Assembly: GCA_947492185.1 (NCBI GenBank)
Contig: CANLMR010000002.1
Coordinates: 1 to 64,000 of the forward strand
DNA: 64,000 nucleotides
Direction of reading: 5' to 3'
Origin: an uncultured Tenacibaculum sp.
GTDB lineage: Bacteria > Bacteroidota > Bacteroidia > Flavobacteriales > Flavobacteriaceae
Part shown: piece by piece, positions 51,737 through 62,200 of the stretch
Layout of the letters: each line of letters opens with the position of its first letter
How positions within the stretch are numbered: position 1 is the stretch's first letter
The notes under the pieces: generated by a model
Seen by the model: the letters and a program-made list of their open reading frames with translations, nothing else
What the model was told of the DNA's origin: nothing
The model's database searches: none
Program-made: the position numbers and the translations under genes

Positions 51737-53923
51737 TTGGAATTGAAAAAGAATATAATATTTGTATTAACTCTTTTCTTATCTGTTGCACTTTTTGGAC
51801 AAGAAACAAGTTACAGAATTAAGCTATTAGAAAAACAACTTGATAGTTTAGAAAGAGTAATACCAGAATTATCTCAAAAGGTAGATTTAAATTTAACAGA
51901 TGTTGATTTGTCTACTATTTTAAGTACTATAGCTAACGAAAAGAAAATAAATTTTATTACCGACCCTTCTTTAAAGCAACAAAGAGTAAGTTACAACTTT
52001 GCTAATGTATCTGTAAAAAGCTTACTACTTCATATATGTGATAAGTTTAATTTAGAAGTGAACTCAACAGGAAATATTCTAACTGTTAAAAATTATAAAG
52101 AAAAACCAACTCCAATTAGGCAAAAAGAAGTATTTGTAGAATACAATGCTACAAATGATTTGTTCTCTATAGATGTGAAGAACGATACGTTATCCAAAGT
52201 TTTTAAAAAAATTACCCAAGTAACAGGTAAAAACATGTTGTTTGGTGTTAATATGGGAAATAAAAAGGTAACTAGTTTTATAAAGAATATGCCATTTGAA
52301 GGAGCGGTAGATAAAATTGCTTTTACTAATAATTTAGAGGTAACAAAAACTAAAGATGGTTATTATTTGTTTCAAACTTTAGATGGAGATATTGCTTCTA
52401 ATACAACAGGAGCTAATAAAGGAAGAGGAGATAGACAACAAACTCAACGTCCTAGAAGATATAGAACTTCTAATTTTTTCTTTAAAGTAAAAGATTCTAT
52501 CAATAAAATTTTAGAAGTTGATTTTGAAAATACTAATGTTGGCGCAATTGTAAAAGATATTAGTTATGCGTTAAACATCAATATGTATACCGATACTAAC
52601 TTGTCAAATCTTAAAAAGCTTACGTTCAAAGCAAAAGAGATAACATTTGATGATTTATTGACTAAGATTTTACAAGATGAAGCTGGTTTAACGTATAGGA
52701 AAGAGAACGGTATTTATTATTTTACTGATGGAAAAAAAGCTGCTGCAAAAAGCTATGTTACTGTTCCTTTAATGCATAGGTCTATCGAAATTATGTCTAC
52801 GCCAACAGGGGCTAAACGAAATGATTACGATTATAATTCGTTATTCAATTCTTCCAATTCTTCTTTTGGGAATATAAATAGTGGAAATTCACAGTTTTCT
52901 AATGGTGTTAATAATGGTGGATTTAATAATGGAACTTCAGGATCGAATTTTAATGGAGGAAGAGGAAGATCTAGAACAAGTTTATCAAGAAGTTCAAACG
53001 ATAAACCATTTGAAGATTCATCCTCAAGTTTACAATCTTTTGCAAAATTAATTCCTGAGGATCTTAGAAAAGATTTAGATATACAGGTTGATTCTGAATT
53101 AAATAGTTTTATTGTTGGCGGAGACGCTGAAAAAATAAAGCGATTTGAAAAATTCGTTAAGCAAATTGACAAACCGGTTCCTGTTATTTTAATCGAGGTA
53201 ATGATTATTGAAGTAAATAAAAGTGCAACGGTTAATACTGGAGTTGAATTAGGTTTAGGAAGTCAACCTACAAATGATTCTGGAACTTTATTTCCTTCAT
53301 CAAATGTTACTTTAGGAGCCACTACTTTAAATAAAATTATAGGTGGATTTGATGGTTTTGGTTCTTTAAATATTGGTAGAGTAGTACCTAATTTTTATGC
53401 TAAAATTAATGCTATGGAAACCAATGGGAATATAAAAATTAGATCTACACCAAAACTGTCTACATTAAACGGGCATGAGGCTGTTTTATCAAACGGAGAA
53501 CGTTCGTATTATGCAGTCATTCGTAGAGATATTATAGGGTCTCAAAATCCGCAAACTACTGAAATAAGAAATTATGTTCCTATTGATGCCGATTTATCTA
53601 TTTCTATACGACCAATGGTTGCTGGAGATGATCAAATTACCATGAGTATTAATGTATTGCAATCTAGTTTTGTAAATAACGGCTCTAATAATGATGATGC
53701 ACCTCCTGGTATTAATTCTAGAGAGTTTAATTCGATAATTAGAGTAAAAAATCAAGATATCGTAATTTTAGGAGGATTAGAAGAAAATCTTAAAAACGAT
53801 TCAGGTTCTGGAGTACCATTCTTAGCAAGAATTCCTATTATAAAATGGTTCTTCAGTAAAAAAACAAGAATAGATTCTAAAAAGAAACTTTCTGTATTAA
53901 TTAAACCAACTATTATACGTTAA
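51737..53923 (+). CDS. gspD: GspD/PilQ-type secretin
   Basis: A 728-residue outer-membrane channel protein. A signal peptide ends around FGQE. Two STN/N0-like domains follow (~45-110, ~130-210), then N-domain-like regions, and the C-terminal secretin domain (~480-728) with VEVMIIEVNKSATVNTGVEL-like and VILGGLEENLKNDSGSGVPF motifs. Residues ~369-428 are a Gly/Asn/Ser-rich insertion. The start is TTG at 51737 or the second TTG at 51743, which gives the neater signal peptide MKKNIIFVL; no ATG is close. The two following genes are tightly packed behind it. Confidence 0.93.
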   Translation: MELKKNIIFVLTLFLSVALFGQETSYRIKLLEKQLDSLERVIPELSQKVDLNLTDVDLSTILSTIANEKKINFITDPSLKQQRVSYNFANVSVKSLLLHICDKFNLEVNSTGNILTVKNYKEKPTPIRQKEVFVEYNATNDLFSIDVKNDTLSKVFKKITQVTGKNMLFGVNMGNKKVTSFIKNMPFEGAVDKIAFTNNLEVTKTKDGYYLFQTLDGDIASNTTGANKGRGDRQQTQRPRRYRTSNFFFKVKDSINKILEVDFENTNVGAIVKDISYALNINMYTDTNLSNLKKLTFKAKEITFDDLLTKILQDEAGLTYRKENGIYYFTDGKKAAAKSYVTVPLMHRSIEIMSTPTGAKRNDYDYNSLFNSSNSSFGNINSGNSQFSNGVNNGGFNNGTSGSNFNGGRGRSRTSLSRSSNDKPFEDSSSSLQSFAKLIPEDLRKDLDIQVDSELNSFIVGGDAEKIKRFEKFVKQIDKPVPVILIEVMIIEVNKSATVNTGVELGLGSQPTNDSGTLFPSSNVTLGATTLNKIIGGFDGFGSLNIGRVVPNFYAKINAMETNGNIKIRSTPKLSTLNGHEAVLSNGERSYYAVIRRDIIGSQNPQTTEIRNYVPIDADLSISIRPMVAGDDQITMSINVLQSSFVNNGSNNDDAPPGINSREFNSIIRVKNQDIVILGGLEENLKNDSGSGVPFLARIPIIKWFFSKKTRIDSKKKLSVLIKPTIIR

Positions 53924-53925
53924 CG

Positions 53926-55104
53926 ATGAAAGATCGTTTGTTTTTTGGAAATACCTTCTGTGCTGTTGAACACTCTTTTGATAGTGAAGGAAAAGATCAA
54001 TTTCATTGTTTACAACTCTCGAAAAAAAAGAATGAATTAGTGTTATCTAATTCAGATTCTTTTGACAAAATTTCTGAGTTGTTCTCTTATGTAAAATCGA
54101 TTAAACAAGAACATGTTGTATTGGTTGTAAATAATAATCAGGTTTTATCAAAGTCTATAAGTGTTATAGAACCTAATAGCGATTTAGTTTTTAAAAATGC
54201 ATATCCAACATTATCCATAAAAGATTTTCAACTGCAAGTAGCGTATTCTGAAAATGACTCTTGGATTTCAATTGTGAGAGAATCTTATATTAAAGAACTT
54301 ATTGCTGGATATGCTCAAAATGATATTATAATTTTAGATGTTCTTTTAGGAAATATGTCTATTACTTCAATTACGGAAATGATAGATTATAATGAACTAT
54401 TTACTTCAAATTCTAGAATTGTATTAGGCAATAATAAGTTGGAAAGTATTGAGAACAAAAGGTTTAATTCTTACAGTTATAATGTAAATGGAATTAAAAT
54501 TCATAATTCTTATATATTGCCATTAGCTGGGATTGTTGAGTTCTACTTAAAAAAGAATGTTCATTTTAAAGAAGAATATCTAAGTAATTTTAAAGATAAA
54601 AAAGTTTTTAATTTAGGATATAAAATTGCGCTTGGAGCAATTTTTACTATGGTGTTAATCAATTTTTTATTTTTTAGTAATTATAATAAAAAAGTAAGTG
54701 CACTTCAAGAAGAATTAGAAATTAAAAAAGGAGCGAAAAATAAACTAAAAGAAATATCGGTTAGTTTAGATAAAAAGCGAAAATTATTGTCTGAACTTCA
54801 AAACTCAAGTTTATTTTCTGTGTCTAAATATACAGATCAAATTGTTTCAGAAATACCGAAATCTGTAATTCTAAATGAAATCAACTATCAACCCATTAAA
54901 GGAAATTTAAGGGAAGGTAAGGAAACACAATTTCAAATTAAAGAAATAGAAGTTAAAGGAGTTTTAAATGAATATGCTGAATTTACCAGTTGGATTGATG
55001 CTATAGAGAGAAAAAAATGGGTAAATCAGTTGTTAGAACTCTCTACAGAAAAAGATAAAAGAAAAAGGAATTCTAATTTTCATATTGTAATTCGATTGAA
55101 ATAA
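53926..55104 (+). CDS. GspL/PilM-PilN-like platform protein
   Basis: A 392-residue protein. Residues ~1-220 are cytosolic with no recognised motif, placed like the actin-like part of GspL or PilM. One membrane span lies at ~236-254 (IALGAIFTMVLINFLFF), followed by a coiled coil (~255-290) and a small periplasmic domain (~300-392), as in PilN/GspL. It starts 2 bp after the secretin and overlaps the GspM/PilO-like gene by one base. The identification rests on architecture and context. Confidence 0.7.
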   Translation: MKDRLFFGNTFCAVEHSFDSEGKDQFHCLQLSKKKNELVLSNSDSFDKISELFSYVKSIKQEHVVLVVNNNQVLSKSISVIEPNSDLVFKNAYPTLSIKDFQLQVAYSENDSWISIVRESYIKELIAGYAQNDIIILDVLLGNMSITSITEMIDYNELFTSNSRIVLGNNKLESIENKRFNSYSYNVNGIKIHNSYILPLAGIVEFYLKKNVHFKEEYLSNFKDKKVFNLGYKIALGAIFTMVLINFLFFSNYNKKVSALQEELEIKKGAKNKLKEISVSLDKKRKLLSELQNSSLFSVSKYTDQIVSEIPKSVILNEINYQPIKGNLREGKETQFQIKEIEVKGVLNEYAEFTSWIDAIERKKWVNQLLELSTEKDKRKRNSNFHIVIRLK

Positions 55105-55625
55105 TGAGCTATAAAAGAAAAAACACTATTCTTCTAATTGGTTTTGTATTGGCAATTCCAATTTTGTATTATACTACGTTTCAAAATACAATTGAATTAA
55201 AAAACACTTATAAAAAACTACTAAAAGAGAAAGAGGATACCGATAATATAACTTCTAAAACATTGGCTTTTAAGCAAGAAGGTAAATACATTGATTCTAT
55301 TTTAGTTAAAGAGAATATTTTTGCAGATAATTCTTTCCAACAAATTTTATTAAAAAAGATCAATAGGTATCAGAATGAAACTTCTAAAATTGAAATTATT
55401 GAGTTTAATAACCCAATAGAGGTTTTAGATAATTCTATAAAATCTCAATTGTATCCTATAACACTTAAAGGAGATTTTAATGCATTACTTCACTTTTTAA
55501 ATTACTTTGAGCAAGAAGGACTTGGAGAAATTAAGTCGTATAGTTTTAAAAAGAAAAAGAACTACAGTAGGAGAAATGAATATTTAGTTTTAGAGCTTCT
55601 GCTAAAAAAAGTAATTTCTAATTAA
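55104..55625 (+). CDS. GspM/PilO-like protein
   Basis: A 173-residue protein with one N-terminal membrane span (~8-25), a short coiled region (~28-60) and a ferredoxin-like C-terminal part (~70-173; LYPITLKGDFNALLHFLNYF). This is the GspM/PilO layout. It is the last gene of the secretion cluster. The 195 bp that follow hold the promoter of the Rhs genes. Confidence 0.7.
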   Translation: MSYKRKNTILLIGFVLAIPILYYTTFQNTIELKNTYKKLLKEKEDTDNITSKTLAFKQEGKYIDSILVKENIFADNSFQQILLKKINRYQNETSKIEIIEFNNPIEVLDNSIKSQLYPITLKGDFNALLHFLNYFEQEGLGEIKSYSFKKKKNYSRRNEYLVLELLLKKVISN

Positions 55626-55737
55626 AAGGAAATCAATTTATTATCTTATTAAGTACATTTATTTTGGCTTTTATAGCACAAAGATTAAAAATAAATAAAA
55701 ATATAATGAGGTAACATTTTTAAGATTGAGTAACAAG

Positions 55738-55767
55738 TTGTTAAAGTCTAAAAAATGTATATATTTG
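55738..55767 (+). promoter_or_regulatory. promoter of the Rhs gene pair
   Basis: TTG (55738-55740), exactly 19 bp, then TATATTTG (55760-55767) and GCA. This is the best Bacteroidota promoter in the window. The leader to the ATG at 55821 is about 50 bases. Confidence 0.75.
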
Positions 55768-55820
55768 CACCACGAGGGAAAAATTGTTTAATTATAAATT
55801 GCTAAAATTCAATTAATCTT

Positions 55821-58800
55821 ATGAGAAAATTAATGTTAAGCATTATTTTAATGCTTTTATCTGTTGTGGGTTATAGTCAACTTACAGGAGAAGACGGAAG
55901 TGGTGGACCAAGGGGAGGTGGTTCATCAGCTCAAGGTAACTTTTTACCAGAAGTTGTTCCACCTTCACCAGAGGCAGCAGCTTTATCACGATTTACAGAA
56001 GTTCCTGTATCTCATTATTCGGGGCTTGCTAATGTGTCTATTCCAATTCATACTATTTCGGTAAAAGGGATTCAAATTCCAATTAGTTTAAGTTATCATG
56101 GTCGTGGTGTTAAAGTTTCAGAAACTGCACCAAGAACAGGAATGGGTTGGTCGTTAACCTATGGAGGAGATGTATCACGTCAAATTAGAGGAAAAGCTGA
56201 TGATGGTGCTGGACAAAACACCTATTTTTTAAACAAGAATGACTTTATAAGTTATTCTTCAGATAAAAATGTGAGAGCTGCAGTATCTGAAAAAGAAGTA
56301 CAAGATCCAAGTTATGATTTTTATCCAGATCAATTTACCTTTAGCGGAGGCGGAAGCAGTGGTAAATTTGTTTTTAACTATAAAGATTTAGCTAATCCAG
56401 TTATTCAAAGTTTTGGTGATGTGAAAATTTCATACCAAAGAGAGTCTGGAGGTTTAGGGAAAATTTCATCTTTTCAAATTACCGATGCTAGTGGAAATAT
56501 ATTTTATTATGGGGTTTCAAAAGATGGTTTACGAAGAGCTAGAGATTATCAAAACTCATCAGTAGGTATTTCTGTTTATAATAATGGAAATCAAGTTCAA
56601 GACGGTCCAACAGCATCAGACAAAAATTATAGTTCTTGGAAATTGTTGGATATTGAAACGGTGTATGGTGAGTTAATAAGCTACCACTATGAAAAAGAGC
56701 AATCTTCTGTTCGTTTCGAAAAATCGGTAGACAGGCATGAGTCGAATAGTACATTTACCAATTCTACTCGTAATATGAGTGATATTACTAAAATTAGTAG
56801 CAAAGTATCAAGAATAGATGCTACTAATTATCAGTTACAAAAAATAACGTATAATCAAGGAAGTGTAGTTTTTACAAAAGAAACTACCGGTCGTTTAGAT
56901 TATAATGGACATGCTTTAGATAAGATTACAATTTATGATCAAAATAATATTAAAGTAAAAGCCTTTGATTTAAATTATACCTATACTACAAGTACAGATC
57001 AAACCAATTTATTGAGTTACTTTATAAATAATCCTGATTTTACAAATTCATTTAAGCGAATGTTTTTAAGTAGTGTTGAAGAAGAAGGAAATAACGGTAC
57101 AAGATTACCTCCGTATGAATTTACGTATAATGCTACGGTATTACCAAGTCGTTTTTCTACACGTCAAGATTATTGGGGATATTATAATGGAGCAACGAAT
57201 AATGGTCCCTTTTTGCGTATGTTCAATTATGGTAGCTATCAGCCAGATAGAAGAGTTCACTTAGAACATTCAAAAGCAGGAATGTTAGAAGAAATTAAAT
57301 ATCCAACAGGAGGGGTAACTAAATTTACGTATGAGCATAATCAAGGTTTAGTACCATCACAAATCACGGATAATGTTATACTTCCTAAAGTTAATCCTCA
57401 GAGTGTTTCAGAAGTAAAAATTAGATTGAGTAAGTCTGATTTTATAGACCCAACTACTGGTCAATATAAAACTTTGTATTTCGATGTAAATTCTGACACT
57501 TTTACTTACCAAATTGGTTGTATACACTTAAGATATGAAGATGGTGATCCAAACATTCCTGATTGTATTTTTGGTTTTATGGTCAATGGTTCTCCAGCTG
57601 ATCCAGGTTCTATTAATCAGCTTCCTGTAAGTAATGGTAGAATAAGTTTAAGTGTTTCAAATCCCAGACATCCAAGTGTTCCTATAGATTTATATACAAA
57701 TGAGATGTACGACTTTGATATCATTATTACCTATCAACCTAATGAAAGAATGTTGTATGCAGGTGGAAAAAGGGTTAAGAAAATAGAGTATATCTCTGAG
57801 AACAATACCAAAGTTAAAGAATTTGAATACTCAGGAGGTTCAATTCACGGATTACCAGGTTATGTAAGTAGAGGAGGAGAATATGATTATCAGTATAATA
57901 CTGAATCTGGAGTGATGACTGAAGCCATAGATATGTTTCATTATTTTGATCAAACCAGTGCCTTTAGTTCTTTTCAAGGAAATAGTATAGGATATTCATA
58001 CATTACTGAATATAATGGTACTGAAGAAGATAATGAAGGAATGATAAAGTATAACTTCACTAATTTTTCTGATTCTGGTGGTGATTATTATGAATTCCCA
58101 TATCACCCACCAACCGATAATGAATGGTTACGCGGGAAAAATATAAAAACTAGAATTTTTGGGTATAATAAAGATATGGACGGTTATATTTTACAGAGAG
58201 AAATATATAACAAGTACCAATATGCAAACAACACGTATAGCCAAGATTTTGATAACATAGCCTTATTTGATGAGAATTTTGTTGTAGCTCCTGGTACTCC
58301 AGATGATTGGAGAAACTTTGTGTTTACACCTAAAGGAAAAGAATATCATTGGAATAATAATACAACTTCAGATTATTCGAAAGGGAATATTATTTTTCAA
58401 ATGCCTTTATATATGAAAAAGGCTAGCTATAGTATTTCTTCTTTTGATTGGGCATACAGAGTATATCATTTAACCGGAGGAACGGTAAATTTAAATCGTA
58501 CTATAGAACGCAACTATTTTAACGGTAAAGTTTTAGAGAGTGAAACAAGGTACTTTTATGATTACAACAACCATTATCAGTTAAAGAGTTCTGAGATGAC
58601 CGATAGTAAAGGAGCTATTTACAAAACGGTTAATGATTTTTATCTGCCTTTATTGAATCAAAATAGGATGCAACCTGTTACTACAACTTCATATAAAGAT
58701 GGAGTTAAGTTAAGTACTCAGCATTCTGAATACAAAACAGCACACGGAATTTTATTACCAGAAAAAATCCAAACGAGTAAAGGTAGAACTCAGACATTAG

Positions 58801-59228
58801 AAGATAGAGCAATTTTTCATAGTTATGATACTACAGGAAATCCAGTTGAAGTTAGTAAGAAAGATGGTTCTAAAATCTATTATGTTTGGGGATATGATAA
58901 AACGCAACCTATTGCAAAGATTGAAAACTATACTTCAATAAGCAGTGCTCAACAAACAGCAATTACCAATGCAATTAATGCATCTAATAATGATGTGAGT
59001 GTAGCTACAGAAAACACGTTGCGTTCAAGTTTAACAGCATTACGTAATGCATTCTCAGCATCACAAGTAACCACGTTTACTTACAATCCATTAATTGGAG
59101 TTACGAGTATTACGGATCCTAGAGGAGAAGTGGTGTACTATGAGTATGATGAATTTAACAGATTGAAATTTGTTAAAAACACTGAGGGAGAGATTTTAAA
59201 AGAACATTCGTACAACTATAAAAACTAA
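55821..59228 (+). CDS. large secreted YD/Rhs-repeat protein without core domain
   Basis: A 1135-residue exported protein: signal peptide ending GYSQ (~residue 20), then a Gly/Ser-rich stretch. Residues ~35-110 resemble the SpvB-like or shell-forming start of insecticidal-toxin (TcB) proteins: PEAAALSRFTEVPVSHYSG, then PISLSYHGRGVKVSETAPRT. Long beta-rich repeats follow, with a few YD-type repeats at the C terminus (YYVWGYDKTQPIAKIE; EVVYYEYDEFNRLKFVKN). It has no Rhs core motif and no toxin tip. The next gene starts 7 bp later, so the two proteins are probably made together and may form one shell, like TcB/TcC; that is inference. Confidence 0.88.
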   Translation: MRKLMLSIILMLLSVVGYSQLTGEDGSGGPRGGGSSAQGNFLPEVVPPSPEAAALSRFTEVPVSHYSGLANVSIPIHTISVKGIQIPISLSYHGRGVKVSETAPRTGMGWSLTYGGDVSRQIRGKADDGAGQNTYFLNKNDFISYSSDKNVRAAVSEKEVQDPSYDFYPDQFTFSGGGSSGKFVFNYKDLANPVIQSFGDVKISYQRESGGLGKISSFQITDASGNIFYYGVSKDGLRRARDYQNSSVGISVYNNGNQVQDGPTASDKNYSSWKLLDIETVYGELISYHYEKEQSSVRFEKSVDRHESNSTFTNSTRNMSDITKISSKVSRIDATNYQLQKITYNQGSVVFTKETTGRLDYNGHALDKITIYDQNNIKVKAFDLNYTYTTSTDQTNLLSYFINNPDFTNSFKRMFLSSVEEEGNNGTRLPPYEFTYNATVLPSRFSTRQDYWGYYNGATNNGPFLRMFNYGSYQPDRRVHLEHSKAGMLEEIKYPTGGVTKFTYEHNQGLVPSQITDNVILPKVNPQSVSEVKIRLSKSDFIDPTTGQYKTLYFDVNSDTFTYQIGCIHLRYEDGDPNIPDCIFGFMVNGSPADPGSINQLPVSNGRISLSVSNPRHPSVPIDLYTNEMYDFDIIITYQPNERMLYAGGKRVKKIEYISENNTKVKEFEYSGGSIHGLPGYVSRGGEYDYQYNTESGVMTEAIDMFHYFDQTSAFSSFQGNSIGYSYITEYNGTEEDNEGMIKYNFTNFSDSGGDYYEFPYHPPTDNEWLRGKNIKTRIFGYNKDMDGYILQREIYNKYQYANNTYSQDFDNIALFDENFVVAPGTPDDWRNFVFTPKGKEYHWNNNTTSDYSKGNIIFQMPLYMKKASYSISSFDWAYRVYHLTGGTVNLNRTIERNYFNGKVLESETRYFYDYNNHYQLKSSEMTDSKGAIYKTVNDFYLPLLNQNRMQPVTTTSYKDGVKLSTQHSEYKTAHGILLPEKIQTSKGRTQTLEDRAIFHSYDTTGNPVEVSKKDGSKIYYVWGYDKTQPIAKIENYTSISSAQQTAITNAINASNNDVSVATENTLRSSLTALRNAFSASQVTTFTYNPLIGVTSITDPRGEVVYYEYDEFNRLKFVKNTEGEILKEHSYNYKN

Positions 59229-59235
59229 GAAAAAG

Positions 59236-62200
59236 ATGAAAAAGTTAGTATTAATACTTTTAGTGTTACCTTTTGTGATGTACGCACAAAGCACTAATGA
59301 GAATCATGTAGTTACTAAGGTTTACAAAAAAGGAACTACAACGCCTATTACTGGGCAAAATAAAGACGAAGTAATGACCAACGTTCAGTATTTTGATGGG
59401 TTGGGGAGATTAAAACAAACGGTTGCGGTTAATGCCGGAGGAAATACGGTTTCAAACAATGCCATTCCAATTGATTGGACAGTTAATGCAACAGCTACTG
59501 ATTTTTACAATCGTAATGGAGGTTCAGCAGAAAACAAAGTAGTAAATGGTACAACTCCATTTGGAGGAACCGATTTGTTATGGGAATGTTTACCTGATGC
59601 AGCTAGCGGTCCCGATGGAGGCTGGAACACAGATTATTTTGAAATTGATAATACCAAAACCTATCGTTATTCAGTTTGGGTAAAGAAAAATAAGATTGGT
59701 TCAGGAAAAGGAAGAGCATATCATGGTACTGGAGGTGTTGATAATTTAAACGGAACGGCTAATGGAAATCCATATTTTTATGCTGGAGATTTACCTAAAG
59801 CAAACACGTGGTATTTATTAGTTGGAGTTGTTCATCCTCATACCTATAGAGGAGGTAACACAGGAGTTAGCGGTGTCTATGAAACCAATGGAAATAAAAT
59901 AGCAAGTGGTCATGAATATAGATGGCGTTCTAATAATACACCAACTCGACTAAGAAATTATTTATTTTATTGTACAGATACTAGCGTTCGTCAATACTTT
60001 TGGAGTCCGTTATTTCAAGAGATTGATGGAGGAGAAATCCCGTTAGACGATGTCATTACTGAAAGTTCTCCAGTAATTGCGCAAGAGAATATTAAAGATA
60101 TTGTTTCTCATGTAGAGTACGATAACTTAGGTAGAATGACTAAAGAGTATTTACCGGTTACCAATGGTAGTGGAAATGCGAATATCAGAACTGAGAATAT
60201 GGCAACTGCTACTCAGGAATATTACGGACGTAAATACGCGAAAGACTTTGCTGGAGTTACCTTACCAACAGAAATTAATGCCTATTCAGAGAAAGCTTTT
60301 GATAGCTCTCCATTAAATAGAGTTACCCAGCAAGCGGCTCCAGGTACCGATTGGAAATTAGGAAACGGACATGAGATTAAGTTTGATTACGATGTAAATG
60401 CTACAAACGAAGTTAAAATTTACGAAGTAACAACGAGTTTTGCAAATAATACCTATACACCAACTTTACAAGGAGGAGCTGTGTATTATGCAGAAGGAGC
60501 ACTATCAAAAACAGTAACTAAAGATGAGAACTGGAAAGATGGACAAACCTATGCGAATGATCATACAACAGAGGAGTTTAAAAACAAAAGCGGACAAGTA
60601 GTTTTAAAACGTACCTATAACCAAAACCAAAGGCATGATACCTATTATGTGTATGATGATTTTGGAAACTTAACTTATGTAATTCCTCCAAAAGCTGAAG
60701 GAACTATTGCAAAACCAACAGCAACACAGTTAAGTGAGTTATGTTACCAATATGTGTACGATTATAGAAATCGTTTGGTAGAAAAGAAGATTCCTGGTAA
60801 AGGATGGGAGTATATTGTATATGATAAATTAGATCGTCCTGTAATGACACAAGATGCTAATTTAAAAGCTAAAAATGAGTGGTTATATACAAAATATGAT
60901 CAATTAGGAAGAGTAATTTATACTGGAATACAATCTAACCAAACGGCTAGTAGAATAACACTACAAGGTTATGCAAACACAGGTAATTATACTCAGTTTG
61001 AAAATAAACAAACATCTTCAAGAAACATAGGAGGAACTACTATATATTACACAAGTTCTGCTATCCCAGGATCACCTACAGGAGTTTACACCATAAACTA
61101 CTACGATACCTATGTAGATGTACCATCTGGTTTTACAGCTCCAACAAGTGTATACGAACAAAGTATTACTACTAATACTAAAGGTTTAGCTACAGTTACC
61201 AAAACTAGAGTATTAGGAACTACTAATTGGATAACTACACTAACCTATTACGATAAAAAGGCACGTCCTGTTTATTTGTATAGTAAAAACGATTATTTAC
61301 AAACGACTGATATTGTAGAGAGTAAATTAGATGATTTTACTGGTAAAGTGTTAGAAACTAAAACGACACATAAAAAGACTGGAAAAGATCCTATTGTAAC
61401 GATTGATCGTTTTGAGTATGATCATATGGATAGATTGGTAAGCCAAAACCAGGAAATTAACAATCAAATATCAGAACGTATTGTAAAGAACAATTACGAT
61501 GATATGGGACAGTTAGAAAGTAAAATCTTAGGTAACGGAACCAAATCTGGATACAAAGATGTAACTAGCGGAATAACTGTTAATGGAAATTTAATTACTA
61601 AAGGAGTAGGTTCTTGTTGGACTGTTGGATTAGCCACACAAGGTAGTTTTTCAGGAGATGGTTATGTTGAATTTACTACAGTTACTAAGGGTAAGTATTA
61701 TATGATAGGATTATCTAATAATAATACGAATGCGCATTATGGTTCTTTAGGTTATGCTGTATATATCCATGCTTCTAACGTTTATATTTACGAAAGTTAT
61801 AGAAATAAAGGGACTTATACTACTTATGAAATAGGGGATGTGTTTAAAGTTGAACGTATTGGAGACCAGATTTTATATAAAAAAAATGGTGAAACTTTTT
61901 ATGTATCGACAACAAAATCCTCAGGAACATTATTAGGTGATTCAAGTTTTTGTCATAACGATGGAAAAATCAAAGATTTTAAAATTGTAGACAACAGTAA
62001 AGGATTACAAAAAGTAGATTACAACTACAATGTACGCGGATGGTTAACAAATATTAACGACGATGTGGTAAATGACAATGATTTGTTTAACTTTAGCATA
62101 CAATACAACGACCCAAGTGTGGAGCTAAACAAGCGTTTATATAATGGTAATATTGCCCAAACTAGCTGGCAAACACAAAATGTAGATAATACAAGAAAAA

